Shown: in pieces, positions 21,524 through 30,867 of the stretch | How positions within the stretch are numbered: position 1 is the stretch's first letter | Layout of the letters: the number at the start of each line of letters is the position of its first letter | NCBI RefSeq assembly: GCF_004634245.1 | Contig: NZ_SJTF01000008.1 | Span: forward strand, 124,001-188,000 | Source: Flavobacterium foetidum | GTDB lineage: Bacteria; Bacteroidota; Bacteroidia; Flavobacteriales; Flavobacteriaceae | Reading direction: 5' to 3' | DNA length: 64,000 bases | The notes under the pieces: generated by a model | The model's input: only the letters and a program-made list of their open reading frames with translations | What the model was told of the DNA's origin: nothing | Database searches by the model: none | Translations under genes and position numbers: made by a program

Positions 21524-22684
21524 TTATAGCGTTCCTCGCAATTCTTGCTCTCTCTCAATTGATTCAAAAAGGGCCTTGAAGTTGCCTGCACCGAATCCTT
21601 TTGCACCCATTCTTTGTATAATTTCGAAGAAAAGCGTCGGTCTGTCTTGAACTGGCTTTGTGAAAATCTGTAAAAGATAACCGTCTTCGTCTGCATCGAC
21701 CATAATAGCCAATTTTTCGATTTCGTTTAAATCTTCTTTCATCATATCCATATGAACACCTAATCTTTCTGGGATTGCTTCGTAATACGTATGCGGTGGA
21801 GCTGATAAAAATTCAACACCACGTGCTCTTAGTTGTGATACTGTTTTGATAATATCGTCTGTTGCAATGGCAATATGCTGAATTCCAGGTCCGCCGTAGA
21901 AATCTAAATATTCTTCGATTTGTGATTTTTTCTTTCCTTCAGCCGGTTCGTTGATCGGGAATTTAATTCTTCCATTTCCGTTAGACATTACTTTACTCAT
22001 CAAAGCAGAATATTCTGTGGTAATTTGTTTGTCGTCAAAAGATAAGAAGTTTACAAATCCCATAACTTCCTCGTAGAATTTTACCCAAGTATTCATTTCG
22101 TTCCAACCCACATTTCCAACCATGTGGTCAATATATTTTAATCCCGTTGGTTCTGGATTAAAGTCAGATTTCCATTCTCTGTAACCTGGCAAGAAAACAC
22201 CATTGTAGTTTTTTCTTTCTACAAAAATGTGAACCGTTTCTCCGTAAGTGTAAATTCCGGAACGAACTACTTGCCCAAATTCATCTTCTTCGACAGTTGG
22301 TTCCATGAAAGAACGTGCACCGCGTTTCATAGTTTCTTCGTAAGATTTTGTAGCATCTTCAACCCAAAGCGCTGCCACTTTTACTCCGTCACCGTGTTTT
22401 TTCAAATGCTCGTTGATTGGAGAATCTGCGGTTAAAGGCGTAGTCAAAACAATTCTGATTTTATCTTGTTTGATAACATAAGAGGCTCTGTCTTTTACTC
22501 CAGTTTCTAATCCCGCATAAGCCAATGACTGATAACCGAATGCAGATTTGTAATAATGTGCTGCTTGTTTTGCATTTCCTACATAAAATTCTACATAGTC
22601 TGTTCCTAATAATGGAAGGAAATCTTGTGCTCCTTCAAATATTTTCTCTAATCCGTATTCTACTGATTTTACTTCTTTTGACAT
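21524..22684 (-). CDS. hppD: 4-hydroxyphenylpyruvate dioxygenase
   Basis: HPD converts 4-hydroxyphenylpyruvate to homogentisate in tyrosine degradation. The 386-residue protein has the two-module VOC fold. Iron ligands fall at His187 (YIDHMVGNV), His270 (GIQHIAIATDD) and Glu354 (FFEIIQR), and the conserved C-terminal gate helix GAGNFKALFESIEREQ is present. Length is normal. It lies with homogentisate dioxygenase upstream on the same strand, separated by a 30-bp inverted repeat. Homogentisate could also feed pyomelanin or quinone synthesis if degradation is blocked. Confidence 0.97.
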   Translation of the reverse strand: MSKEVKSVEYGLEKIFEGAQDFLPLLGTDYVEFYVGNAKQAAHYYKSAFGYQSLAYAGLETGVKDRASYVIKQDKIRIVLTTPLTADSPINEHLKKHGDGVKVAALWVEDATKSYEETMKRGARSFMEPTVEEDEFGQVVRSGIYTYGETVHIFVERKNYNGVFLPGYREWKSDFNPEPTGLKYIDHMVGNVGWNEMNTWVKFYEEVMGFVNFLSFDDKQITTEYSALMSKVMSNGNGRIKFPINEPAEGKKKSQIEEYLDFYGGPGIQHIAIATDDIIKTVSQLRARGVEFLSAPPHTYYEAIPERLGVHMDMMKEDLNEIEKLAIMVDADEDGYLLQIFTKPVQDRPTLFFEIIQRMGAKGFGAGNFKALFESIEREQELRGTL

Positions 22685-22754
22685 GATGTTTATTTGTTTA
22701 ATCGGTTAATCGTTTAATTGATTTTTCCGAAATGTTGTGTTTAAGATTTTTTCT

Positions 22755-22840
22755 AACCGCAAAGTTCGCAAAGATTTTACGCAAGGTTCGCAAAGTAATC
22801 ATAGCGCTCTTTGCGTAAAATCTTTGCGAACTTTGCGGTT
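22755..22840. repeat. 30-bp perfect inverted repeat between hmgA and hppD
   Basis: The arm at 22755-22784 (begins AACCGCAAAGTTCGCAAAG) is the exact reverse complement of 22811-22840, with a 26-nt loop. It fills the gap between the two tyrosine-degradation genes. The same words occur at 31640-31700 and 8250-8316. It would fold into a very stable hairpin in the mRNA. Confidence 0.9.
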
Positions 22841-22851
22841 AAGTAGGTTAA

Positions 22852-24009
22852 CTATTCCGTCCAGGATTTATAATATTGTCCATCGTCAAGTCCCATAGCT
22901 TCCTCCGTAACCATTAAAGGGCGGAAAGTATCCACCATAACGGCTAATTCTAAAGTTTCTTTGTGACCAATACTGCGTTCCATCGCACCTGGCGCCGGAC
23001 CGTGCGGAATCCCTTTTGGGTGTAAAGTGATATGACCTTGCTCAATATTATTACGGCTCATAAAATCGCCATCAACATAATAGAGTACTTCGTCAGAATC
23101 TATATTGCTGTGGTTGTATGGTGCCGGAATAGCTTTTGGATGATAGTCGTAAAGTCTTGGGCAGAATGAACAAACGACAAATGTGGCTGTTTCAAAAGTT
23201 TGGTGTACCGGAGGCGGTTGATGAACACGTCCAGTTATAGGTTCAAAATTGTGAATCGAGAATCCGTATGGGAAATTGTAGCCGTCCCAGCCTACAACGT
23301 CAAAAGGATGCGTGGCGTAAACTACTTCATGCATCATGCCTTCTTTTTTGATTTTAATTAAAAAATCGCCTTTTTCGTCATGCGTTTCCAACTCGTTTGG
23401 CAAAATAAAATCGCGTTCGCAAAATGGCGAATGTTCCAAATGCTGACCGGATTGATTTTTGTATCGTTTTGGAGTATAAAATGGAGCATACGATTCTACA
23501 TAAAATAGTCGATTGTCTTCTGTTTCAAAATCGATTTGGTAAATAATACCGCGCGGAATAATCAAATAATCGCCATATTCAAACGGAATATTGCCTAACA
23601 TGGTTCTTAATTTTCCTTTTCCTCTGTGAATGAAAAGCATTTCATCGGCATCGGCATTTTTGTAGAAATAATTTCGAAGCGATTCTTTCGGCGCAGCCAA
23701 ACCAATAATACAGTCTTTGTTGACTAACATGGCCTTTCGGCTGTCCAGAAAATCGTTTTCAGGTTTCAATTCAAAACCTTTAAAAAGTAATGATTTTATA
23801 TTTTTTCCGATTGCAATTTTGGGTTCAACCGAATAAGAATTTAAAATTTCCTTAACCTGAGTTGGTCGGTGAACATGATAAGACAATGACGAATGTCCAT
23901 GGAAACCTTCTGTTCCAAATAACTGTTCGTAGTAAAATCCGCCGTTTGGTTTTTCGAATTGGGTGTGTCTTTTTTGAGGGAAGTCCCCAAGTTTGTGATA
24001 TAGTGGCAT
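22852..24009 (-). CDS. hmgA: Homogentisate 1,2-dioxygenase
   Basis: HGD opens the homogentisate ring to maleylacetoacetate. The 385-residue product is the shorter Bacteroidota-type form of this cupin enzyme. Likely iron ligands: His300 (APYNHSNID), Asp306/Glu307 in the position of human Glu341, and His336 (KGIPHGPAPG). VGWDGYNFPYGFSIHNFEP at about 239-257 matches the family's WDG-YP-F segment. Next to hppD, it gives two consecutive steps of tyrosine catabolism. Later steps (maleylacetoacetate isomerase, fumarylacetoacetase) are not in the window. Confidence 0.94.
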   Translation of the reverse strand: MPLYHKLGDFPQKRHTQFEKPNGGFYYEQLFGTEGFHGHSSLSYHVHRPTQVKEILNSYSVEPKIAIGKNIKSLLFKGFELKPENDFLDSRKAMLVNKDCIIGLAAPKESLRNYFYKNADADEMLFIHRGKGKLRTMLGNIPFEYGDYLIIPRGIIYQIDFETEDNRLFYVESYAPFYTPKRYKNQSGQHLEHSPFCERDFILPNELETHDEKGDFLIKIKKEGMMHEVVYATHPFDVVGWDGYNFPYGFSIHNFEPITGRVHQPPPVHQTFETATFVVCSFCPRLYDYHPKAIPAPYNHSNIDSDEVLYYVDGDFMSRNNIEQGHITLHPKGIPHGPAPGAMERSIGHKETLELAVMVDTFRPLMVTEEAMGLDDGQYYKSWTE

Positions 24010-24302
24010 GGCTTTTTCAATTAGATAATTTGTAAATTAGATAAATCGAAAATTTTGAATTGCAGAGTCACTAGCCAATTCTATTTTTCAATTGACTAAT
24101 TTATCTCAATTCGATAGAGCCATTATTCAGGATTTCTCTTGATTAGGAATTGAAGATACTCTAATAAACCTGTCCATTTAGTTTTCATCACAACAAATAT
24201 CGTAATTTTTATTAATTAAAAATGCAAATTGTATTTTTTTAGCATTAAATTAATTCTAGATGCTTCTTTATTCTGCCAAATATATAAGAAAAATGTTTAG
24301 GG

Positions 24303-26660
24303 CTAAAATAAAAATCCGATACTGAACCATGTAAAGCTTTTTGACATTTCTGGTGACCAGGATTGCTTAATTTCGATTGGTCCAATAATGGTTTCCAATC
24401 CGTAACCCAAAGCATATCCTGTATATTTTGGCATCGAAATCCAATCTACTGAGGTGAAAATATCATCTCCTAAATTGGCAAAATTGGCAGAAAAATTAAT
24501 ATGATTCTTTTTGAAAATTTCATAATCCAGCGTGATATCTGTTTTGATAAAACTATTTCCAGAAATACTTAAAAAGTCATAACCGTAAAAATAGTTGAAG
24601 TTGTTGATTTTATTGTATCCATAACCTCCAAATATAAAGTCGAAATACGGCACGCTGTCGCTTCCTATGTTAAAACCGGCATCTGCGCCAATTTTTACAG
24701 TTGCTTTTCTGAACAAGGTCCTCACAAAACCGAGTTCTGCTTTGGCAATAGAAAAGGGTTGGAATTTTTTGGTATAATCTGAAGAAGCCAAGTAGGTCTG
24801 CAGGTCTGTAGAAAAATACAAGCCGGAACTAGGAAAATATTTATCGTCAAAAGAGTCGTATTTGAGATAACCAAAAGCACTCAAATAACTGCTTTTGTCT
24901 ATTATGTTTTCTTCGTTAATCAATGTTGGCGAATTTATTTTCAAATATTTGTATTCGAGGCCGCCGCCCATTAAAAACTTTTGTACAAAAATGGTCTGAA
25001 AATAAGCCTGATTGCTCAAATCCATAAAATCGACATTGATAAGACCAACATTCGGATTTTGTGAAACGATATTGCTTAAGCTCGTTGTTACATTTCTGTT
25101 GAACTGATTTAATCTAGATCGGAAACCAAAACTGATATTGAATCCGTTTTCGACATAATAATTAAAATCGTACCTGAAATTATCTCCTAAAATAATATCA
25201 AGTGAAGTGACATCGTTTTTTAAGAATGTCTTTTTATGAGTAAGATTCAGTAAGACAGCGCTTTTATAAAGTCCGTCATAATGAAGTCCAAGTTTTAAAT
25301 AAGTTTGTGTAGGGTTTTCCTTTAAAACCAAATCCAAATCGTCCTGCTCTCCATTGGGTTGAAGGCAGTAGGAAATCGCACTAAAATTCTGCGTTGCATT
25401 CAGATTATTGATTCCGGTTTTTAAATCGTCGTATGTAATGGTGCTTCCGGGCTTAAATCGCAGTTTTCCTCGAATGTATTCTCTGGTATAATTATCGAGC
25501 GGATCGGTGTTTATTTTTTTAATTTCTAAAGTATCTGTAACCAGTTTGAGTTTTGGCTTTTTGTAAAACTCAGTTTCGGGAACAAGAGCTTTTATTTTTT
25601 CGTACACAGCAAAAGCGGCTTCTTCTCCTTTTCGGATGATTTCTTCACCTTTGTCAAATGAGATAACGCCATAATCACGAATGTCTGGTTTGATATAAAC
25701 ATCAGTATCTTTGATTTTGTTTTTCATTTTATCAATCGACTGCAGATTGGTAATCTGAACCAAAATCCTAGTGGCATTTTTAAGGTTTTTTCGTTTCATC
25801 AAATCATCCTGAACATCAACGCCAATAATAATATCGGCACCCAGATTTCGGACTTCCTTTATCGGATAGTTGTTTACAACGCCACCATCGACCAATAAAT
25901 TGCCGTCTATTTCTACAGGAGTGAATAGGGAAGGGAAAGCGGCGCTTGCCATCATGGCCTGAACGAGATTTCCTTTGTTGAGCAAAACTTCTTCTCCAGT
26001 TTCAATATTGGTTCCGATGCACAAAAAAGGAGTTGGGAGTTTATTAAAATCACGAACATGGCGAACATTGCGTGTTAGGCTGCTCAGCAAATTGTAGTTA
26101 TACATTCCTTTAGAAAGCGCTTCGGGAATTCCGACACGTAAATTGCTGAAAGGTAATACAATGGCATACAATTCATCGTTCTTTTTGCCATAAAAGTTTT
26201 TAGACGAACGCGGAATATAATCGTTTATCAATTCGTCAAAGTTGGTCTTTTTAAAAATAGAGTCAATTTGTGAAGCATTGTAGCCAGACGCATAAAGTCC
26301 GCCTATTATAGAACCCATGCTGGTTCCGCCAATATAATCGATTTTGATTCCGGCTTCTTCAAGAACTTTCAGAACTCCGATATGAGCAAAACCTTTGGCG
26401 CCTCCACCGCTTAAAACTAATCCGATTTTTGGTCTTTTGATACTGTCTTTTTTTATTTCTTGCGAAGATGCTTGCTGTGTAAATAAAAAGGTTGTAATGA
26501 ATGCCAGTGTCGATACGCCCCAGATGGAAATGGAAAACTGCGAGAGACAAAAGGATATTTTTTCCTGCCAAAAAAGAGCGACCCAAGAAGCTCCTTTTTT
26601 GGAATTGGAAAAAAATCCTTTTGACCGAGTATTTGAAATGGACAGCTGGAATTGGCGCAT
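24303..26660 (-). CDS. Patatin-like phospholipase with surface-antigen (Omp85-like) barrel
   Basis: This is a PlpD-type autotransporter-like protein of 785 residues. A patatin domain follows a hydrophobic export segment and contains the oxyanion loop GGGAKG, the nucleophile elbow GTSMG and the DGG catalytic Asp (LLVDGGVVNNYP). A POTRA-like segment follows (about 375-440, KINTDPLDNYTREYIRGKLRF), then a C-terminal bacterial surface antigen beta-barrel ending in SIGFLF. The start is uncertain. From ATG 26660 about 48 polar residues precede the hydrophobic signal-like stretch (STLAFITTFLFTQQASSQ), which is unlike the usual short signal peptide, and no better ATG exists nearer. Confidence 0.88.
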   Translation of the reverse strand: MRQFQLSISNTRSKGFFSNSKKGASWVALFWQEKISFCLSQFSISIWGVSTLAFITTFLFTQQASSQEIKKDSIKRPKIGLVLSGGGAKGFAHIGVLKVLEEAGIKIDYIGGTSMGSIIGGLYASGYNASQIDSIFKKTNFDELINDYIPRSSKNFYGKKNDELYAIVLPFSNLRVGIPEALSKGMYNYNLLSSLTRNVRHVRDFNKLPTPFLCIGTNIETGEEVLLNKGNLVQAMMASAAFPSLFTPVEIDGNLLVDGGVVNNYPIKEVRNLGADIIIGVDVQDDLMKRKNLKNATRILVQITNLQSIDKMKNKIKDTDVYIKPDIRDYGVISFDKGEEIIRKGEEAAFAVYEKIKALVPETEFYKKPKLKLVTDTLEIKKINTDPLDNYTREYIRGKLRFKPGSTITYDDLKTGINNLNATQNFSAISYCLQPNGEQDDLDLVLKENPTQTYLKLGLHYDGLYKSAVLLNLTHKKTFLKNDVTSLDIILGDNFRYDFNYYVENGFNISFGFRSRLNQFNRNVTTSLSNIVSQNPNVGLINVDFMDLSNQAYFQTIFVQKFLMGGGLEYKYLKINSPTLINEENIIDKSSYLSAFGYLKYDSFDDKYFPSSGLYFSTDLQTYLASSDYTKKFQPFSIAKAELGFVRTLFRKATVKIGADAGFNIGSDSVPYFDFIFGGYGYNKINNFNYFYGYDFLSISGNSFIKTDITLDYEIFKKNHINFSANFANLGDDIFTSVDWISMPKYTGYALGYGLETIIGPIEIKQSWSPEMSKSFTWFSIGFLF

Positions 26661-26735
26661 AAATACTTTAATTGGTTTTTGTAAAAGTCGTAAATATTAT
26701 TGAACTTACATTTCAATTTTTGTATTAAATAACAT

Positions 26736-27242
26736 TTAGTTTTTCAATAATACCAACTTGTTGTTTTTATCAAATGTCCATCTGTCAGTGTGCCATTTTG
26801 CGCCTCCTCTACAAGTAGATTCAAATGTTTTATTTCTTTTGTTTATTGTTACATCACAAAATTCACCGCATTGAGCACCAGCGTCCGATGGCATTTTTGC
26901 TTCTTTAAATAAACCATTTGCTGGATTGTAAATAAAAATTTGGTGAACGGTATAAACTCCCATTCCATCATCTGTATGGTAAACCGAAAAATCTTTGTAG
27001 CCATCAAAATTATAATCTTCTACAACAATATTTGTTCGTTTATCTGTTATCGAACCTGAAATTTCTATGTTGTGCAAAACCTGTGTTTTGTTGTTTTTGG
27101 AAATGTAGACCTCTAATTTTTCAGAATCAGTGGGCAGTTTCAGATTTATTTTAGTCTTGTCTTTTTGATAAAATTCAACATTCGCTTGACTGAAACAATT
27201 TAGCGAAAACAAAATAAGGATACAAAATACTTCTATTCTCAT
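26736..27242 (-). CDS. Exported XAC2610-like/FG-GAP-like protein
   Basis: The 168-residue protein has a signal peptide (residues 1-20, ending SQ) and a central EDYNFDGYKDFSVY motif at about 75-88. This is the DxNxDGxxD-type calcium/FG-GAP signature seen in XAC2610-related proteins. Three cysteines (about 127, 131 and 147) could form a disulfide. It overlaps the uvrC stop by four bases (ATGA), so it is translationally coupled to uvrC, though a shared function is not obvious. Confidence 0.72.
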   Translation of the reverse strand: MRIEVFCILILFSLNCFSQANVEFYQKDKTKINLKLPTDSEKLEVYISKNNKTQVLHNIEISGSITDKRTNIVVEDYNFDGYKDFSVYHTDDGMGVYTVHQIFIYNPANGLFKEAKMPSDAGAQCGEFCDVTINKRNKTFESTCRGGAKWHTDRWTFDKNNKLVLLKN

Positions 27243-29041
27243 TCTTGCGGCTTGTTATGGTAAAAGTTTACGATTTTTTTTGCTTTTGAAACTCCAACAA
27301 CTTCTGAGATTTCTTTTTCGGTTGCTAATTTTAATCTTTTCACGCTTTTAAAATGCTGGATCAGAGAAAGCATTGTTTTTTCTCCGATTCCGGGGATGCT
27401 TTCTACAGACGAATTGAGTGCCGATTTGCTTCGTTTGTCACGATGAAAGGTGATTCCGAATCGATGTGCCTCGTTTCGCAAATGCTGGATTACTTTTAAA
27501 GTTTCTGATTTTTTGTCTAAATACAACGGAATCGAATCTCCCGGATAGAACAATTCTTCCAGACGTTTTGCAATTCCGATAATGGCGATTTTTCCGCGCA
27601 ATCCTAAATCGTCTATGCTTTTTAGCGCTGCCGATAGCTGGCCTTTTCCACCGTCGATAATGATCAATTGTGGTAAAGGTTCGTTTTCGTCTAATAATCT
27701 TTTGTAGCGACGATATACAATTTCGGTCATCGAAGCAAAGTCGTTCGGACCTTCAACCGTTTTTACATTAAAATGGCGGTAATCTTTTTTGCTTGGTTTT
27801 CCGTCTTTAAAAACCACGCAGGCCGCAACCGGGTTGGTTCCTTGAATATTCGAGTTATCAAAACATTCAATATGTCGAGGCTCGACCGGAAGACGCAAAT
27901 CTTTCTGCATTTGCGCCATTATTCTATTTACATGGCGATCTGGGTCAACGATTTGCAATTGTTTCAATTGTTCAATGCGATAGAATTTGGCATTTCGAAT
28001 CGATAAATCTAAAATTTGTTTTTTATCTCCAAGCTGCGGAACAGTTACCTTGATGTTTTCGCCCAAATCCAATTCGAAAGGAACAATGATTTCTTTTGAT
28101 AACAACTGAAAACGTTCCCGCAATTCTACAATCGCCAGTTCTAGCAATTCTTCGTCGCTTTCGTCCAATTTTTTCTTTATGTCTAAAGTGTGAGAACGAA
28201 TAATAGATCCGTGAGAAATCTGTAGGAAGTTAACATAAGCGGCACTTTCGTCAGAAACAATCGAGAAAACATCCACATTGGTGATTTTCGGATTGATGAT
28301 TGTCGATTTGGACTGATAACTTTCCAGAATATCAATTTTTTCTTTGATTTTCTGAGCCTCTTCAAACTGAAGATTCTGAGCGTAAGTGTTCATCAATTTT
28401 TTAAAATCTTTCAAACTTTCTTTGAAGTTCCCTTTCAGAATTTCCCGAATCGCATTGACTTGGCGTTGGTATTCTTCTAAAGGTTCAAGACCTTCGCATG
28501 GCCCTTTGCAATTGCCAATATGATATTCTAAACAGACTTTAAATTTTCCGGAATTGATATTAGATTCGCTCAAATCATAGTTGCAGGTTCTGAGCGGATA
28601 CAATTCTTTAATCAAATCCAGAATAGTGTGTACCATTTTGAAATTGGTGTACGGACCAAAATATTCAGAGCCGTCTTTGACCATTCTTCGGGTTAGAAAG
28701 ATTCTCGAAAATGGTTCTTTTTTGATACAAATCCACGGATAGGTTTTATCGTCGCGCAACAAAACATTGTAGCGTGGTTGCAAAGTTTTGATCAGGTTGT
28801 TTTCTAATAAAAGGGCATCGGTTTCTGTTGGGACTACGATGTGTTTTATGGTCACGATTTTTTTTACCAGAACATTGGTTTTGGCCGTATCGTGAATTTT
28901 ATTGAAATAGGAGGAAACCCTTTTTTTTAAATTTTTGGCTTTGCCGACATACAAGATTTTCCCGTCTTTATCATAATATTGATAAACGCCGGGATTGTCT
29001 GGCAAGGTTAAAATTTGAAGATCTAAGGCTGGTTTTTGCAT
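27239..29041 (-). CDS. uvrC: Excinuclease ABC subunit C
   Basis: UvrC makes both incisions in nucleotide excision repair. The 600-residue product has the GIY-YIG domain (NPGVYQYYDKDGKILYVGKA, about 16-35), a Cys-rich segment with CNYDL and CLEYHIGNCKGPC, a UVR motif (LQFEEAQKIKEKIDILE), the RNase H-like endonuclease domain (HIECFDNSNIQGT with Asp, IIDGGKGQL), and a C-terminal helix-hairpin-helix (SIPGIGEKT). Length and order are standard. It is followed by a coupled small gene. Confidence 0.97.
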   Translation of the reverse strand: MQKPALDLQILTLPDNPGVYQYYDKDGKILYVGKAKNLKKRVSSYFNKIHDTAKTNVLVKKIVTIKHIVVPTETDALLLENNLIKTLQPRYNVLLRDDKTYPWICIKKEPFSRIFLTRRMVKDGSEYFGPYTNFKMVHTILDLIKELYPLRTCNYDLSESNINSGKFKVCLEYHIGNCKGPCEGLEPLEEYQRQVNAIREILKGNFKESLKDFKKLMNTYAQNLQFEEAQKIKEKIDILESYQSKSTIINPKITNVDVFSIVSDESAAYVNFLQISHGSIIRSHTLDIKKKLDESDEELLELAIVELRERFQLLSKEIIVPFELDLGENIKVTVPQLGDKKQILDLSIRNAKFYRIEQLKQLQIVDPDRHVNRIMAQMQKDLRLPVEPRHIECFDNSNIQGTNPVAACVVFKDGKPSKKDYRHFNVKTVEGPNDFASMTEIVYRRYKRLLDENEPLPQLIIIDGGKGQLSAALKSIDDLGLRGKIAIIGIAKRLEELFYPGDSIPLYLDKKSETLKVIQHLRNEAHRFGITFHRDKRSKSALNSSVESIPGIGEKTMLSLIQHFKSVKRLKLATEKEISEVVGVSKAKKIVNFYHNKPQE

Positions 29042-29177
29042 TCTTTTTTATGTCTGAAGATACCCGAAAAGCTTTTTTTAAAACCATTCTGATTTATAAA
29101 TGAAGCTTAACATTGAATTAGTTTCAAATTTACGAAATCAAAAGAATAATTTCTATATTTAGATTTTATAATTCTAC

Positions 29178-30155
29178 ATGAAAAATAATGCTCCATTGGT
29201 TATTTTTGGCGAATCGATTTTGCCGGGAGAACATAGAACCATTAATGTCGAAATTGCCCGTCTGCATACTACGACCAAACTCAATATTCCTGTAATTGTA
29301 CGCCGCTCGAAGCACGAAGGGCCGACTGTCTTGTTTTCTGCCGGAATTCACGGTGACGAAATCAACGGTGTCGAAATTGTTCGTCAGATTATCAGCAAAA
29401 AAATTAACAGGCCTGCGCGCGGCACGATTATCTGTATTCCGGTAATCAATATGTACGGTTTTGTAAACAAATCAAGAGAGTTTCCAGACGGACGTGACCT
29501 AAACCGTGTTTTTCCAGGAAGCAAAAAAGGTTCGCTTGCCAGCCGATTTGCTTACCATATTGTCGAAGAAATTCTGCCTATTTTAGATTATGCAGTCGAT
29601 TTTCATGCGGGTGGCGCAAGCCGTTTCAATGCGCCTCAAATTCGAATCACAGAAAATAATCCGGAGTTGAAGATTTTGGCCGATGTTTTTAATGCGCCCT
29701 TTACATTGTATTCCAGAAATATAAATGGTTCTTTTAGAAAAACTTCTGAAAGTGCAAATGTAAAAATGCTTCTTTTTGAGGGAGGAAAATCATTAGACAT
29801 CAATAATGAAATTGCAAACCAAGGTGTCTTAGGAACCAAACGTTTGCTTCATTATTTGGAAATGCTGGATTCAAACCAAATTGTAGAATATCCTCTAACA
29901 CCTTCGATTTATATTAAACATTCAGTTTGGCTTCGTGCCAAATGTTCAGGCTTACTGCATGATTTTAATCTTATTGGGAAATTTGTAACCAAAGGCACTA
30001 TCTTAGCAATTATAACCGATCCGTTCGGGAAATTTGAACAGAAAGTCAAAGCGCCACATGACGGATATGTAATCAACGCCAATCATTCTCCAATTGTTTA
30101 TGAGGGTGATGCGATTTACCATTTATCTAAAAGCCCAGACGATGCCGACGAATAA
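29178..30155 (+). CDS. Succinylglutamate desuccinylase/aspartoacylase-family deacylase
   Basis: This M14-like zinc hydrolase family removes acyl groups from amino acids. The 325-residue product has the zinc site GIHGDEINGVE at about 52-62 (His and Glu ligands), DLNRVFPG at about 109-116, DFHAGG at about 140-145 with the third ligand His, and a beta-rich C-terminal lobe with KAPHDGYV. Relatives often accompany rimK-type ligases, but none is adjacent here. The last 14 bases overlap the next gene, so the two are translated from one mRNA. Confidence 0.88.
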   Translation: MKNNAPLVIFGESILPGEHRTINVEIARLHTTTKLNIPVIVRRSKHEGPTVLFSAGIHGDEINGVEIVRQIISKKINRPARGTIICIPVINMYGFVNKSREFPDGRDLNRVFPGSKKGSLASRFAYHIVEEILPILDYAVDFHAGGASRFNAPQIRITENNPELKILADVFNAPFTLYSRNINGSFRKTSESANVKMLLFEGGKSLDINNEIANQGVLGTKRLLHYLEMLDSNQIVEYPLTPSIYIKHSVWLRAKCSGLLHDFNLIGKFVTKGTILAIITDPFGKFEQKVKAPHDGYVINANHSPIVYEGDAIYHLSKSPDDADE

Positions 30156-30711
30156 AAAAGAACTTCGTATAGAATATAAAAATTTACGCAAAGCACTTTC
30201 TACTGACGAAATAGAAGAAAAAAGTTTGGCTATTGCCAACCAACTGATTCAAATGCCGATTTGGAGCAAAACTTATTACCATGTTTTTCTTCCTATTGAA
30301 GAACAGAAAGAAATTAATACCGAATATATTTTGCATTTGCTTTCCGGGAAAGACAAAGAAATCCTTATTTCAAAAAGTGATTTCCAAACCAGAAAAATGA
30401 CTCATTTTCTTTTAACGGATAATACCAAAATCAAAAAGAATGAATACAATATTCCTGAACCTGTTGACGGAATCGAAGTGCCGTCTTCTAAAATCGAAGT
30501 AGTCTTTGTGCCACTTTTGGCTTTTGATGATTCTGGAAACCGAATTGGTTACGGAAAAGGTTTTTATGATAAATTCCTTGCTGAGTGCAAACCCGAAACC
30601 ATTAAAATTGGTCTTTCATTTTTTGAATCGGTTGCTGCAATTGATGATGTCTTCGAATCGGATATTAAATTGGATTTTTGTGTGACGCCTGAGAAAATTT
30701 ACCATTTTTAA
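30142..30711 (+). CDS. 5-formyltetrahydrofolate cyclo-ligase
   Basis: This enzyme converts 5-formyl-THF to 5,10-methenyl-THF with ATP, returning a dead-end folate to use. From ATG 30142 it has 189 residues (MPTNKKELRIEYKNLRKAL...). The conserved C-terminal GYGKGFYDKFL and FVPLLAFDDSGNRIG are present. Earlier in-frame ATGs at 30094-30109 lie deep in the preceding gene and would add sequence foreign to the family. Overlap with the upstream gene is 14 bp. Confidence 0.93.
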   Translation: MPTNKKELRIEYKNLRKALSTDEIEEKSLAIANQLIQMPIWSKTYYHVFLPIEEQKEINTEYILHLLSGKDKEILISKSDFQTRKMTHFLLTDNTKIKKNEYNIPEPVDGIEVPSSKIEVVFVPLLAFDDSGNRIGYGKGFYDKFLAECKPETIKIGLSFFESVAAIDDVFESDIKLDFCVTPEKIYHF

Positions 30712-30724
30712 TTACAAAATATAG

Positions 30725-30786
30725 TTGCCACAGATTAAAAGGATTTCAAAAGATTAAATCCATTTAATCATTTTAATCTGTGGCAA
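30725..30786. repeat. 16-bp perfect inverted repeat after the cyclo-ligase gene
   Basis: TTGCCACAGATTAAAA (30725-30740) is the exact reverse complement of 30771-30786, enclosing a 30-nt loop with a smaller ATTAAAT/ATTTAAT stem. It may serve as a transcript 3' end between convergent genes, but lacks a clean T-run. Confidence 0.85.
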
Positions 30787-30867
30787 GAAAATAATCATTC
30801 CAGCGCATCTGCCAATTCCAAAACTGCGATTGGAATTTGGGACTTTTAAATTTGAATGTTTTAAAAC

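Noticed and set aside
26359..26716. Two short minus-strand ORFs overlapping the patatin gene start
   Set aside because: They are out of frame with the patatin gene and are interrupted shadows of it or the repeat; neither has a recognisable domain.
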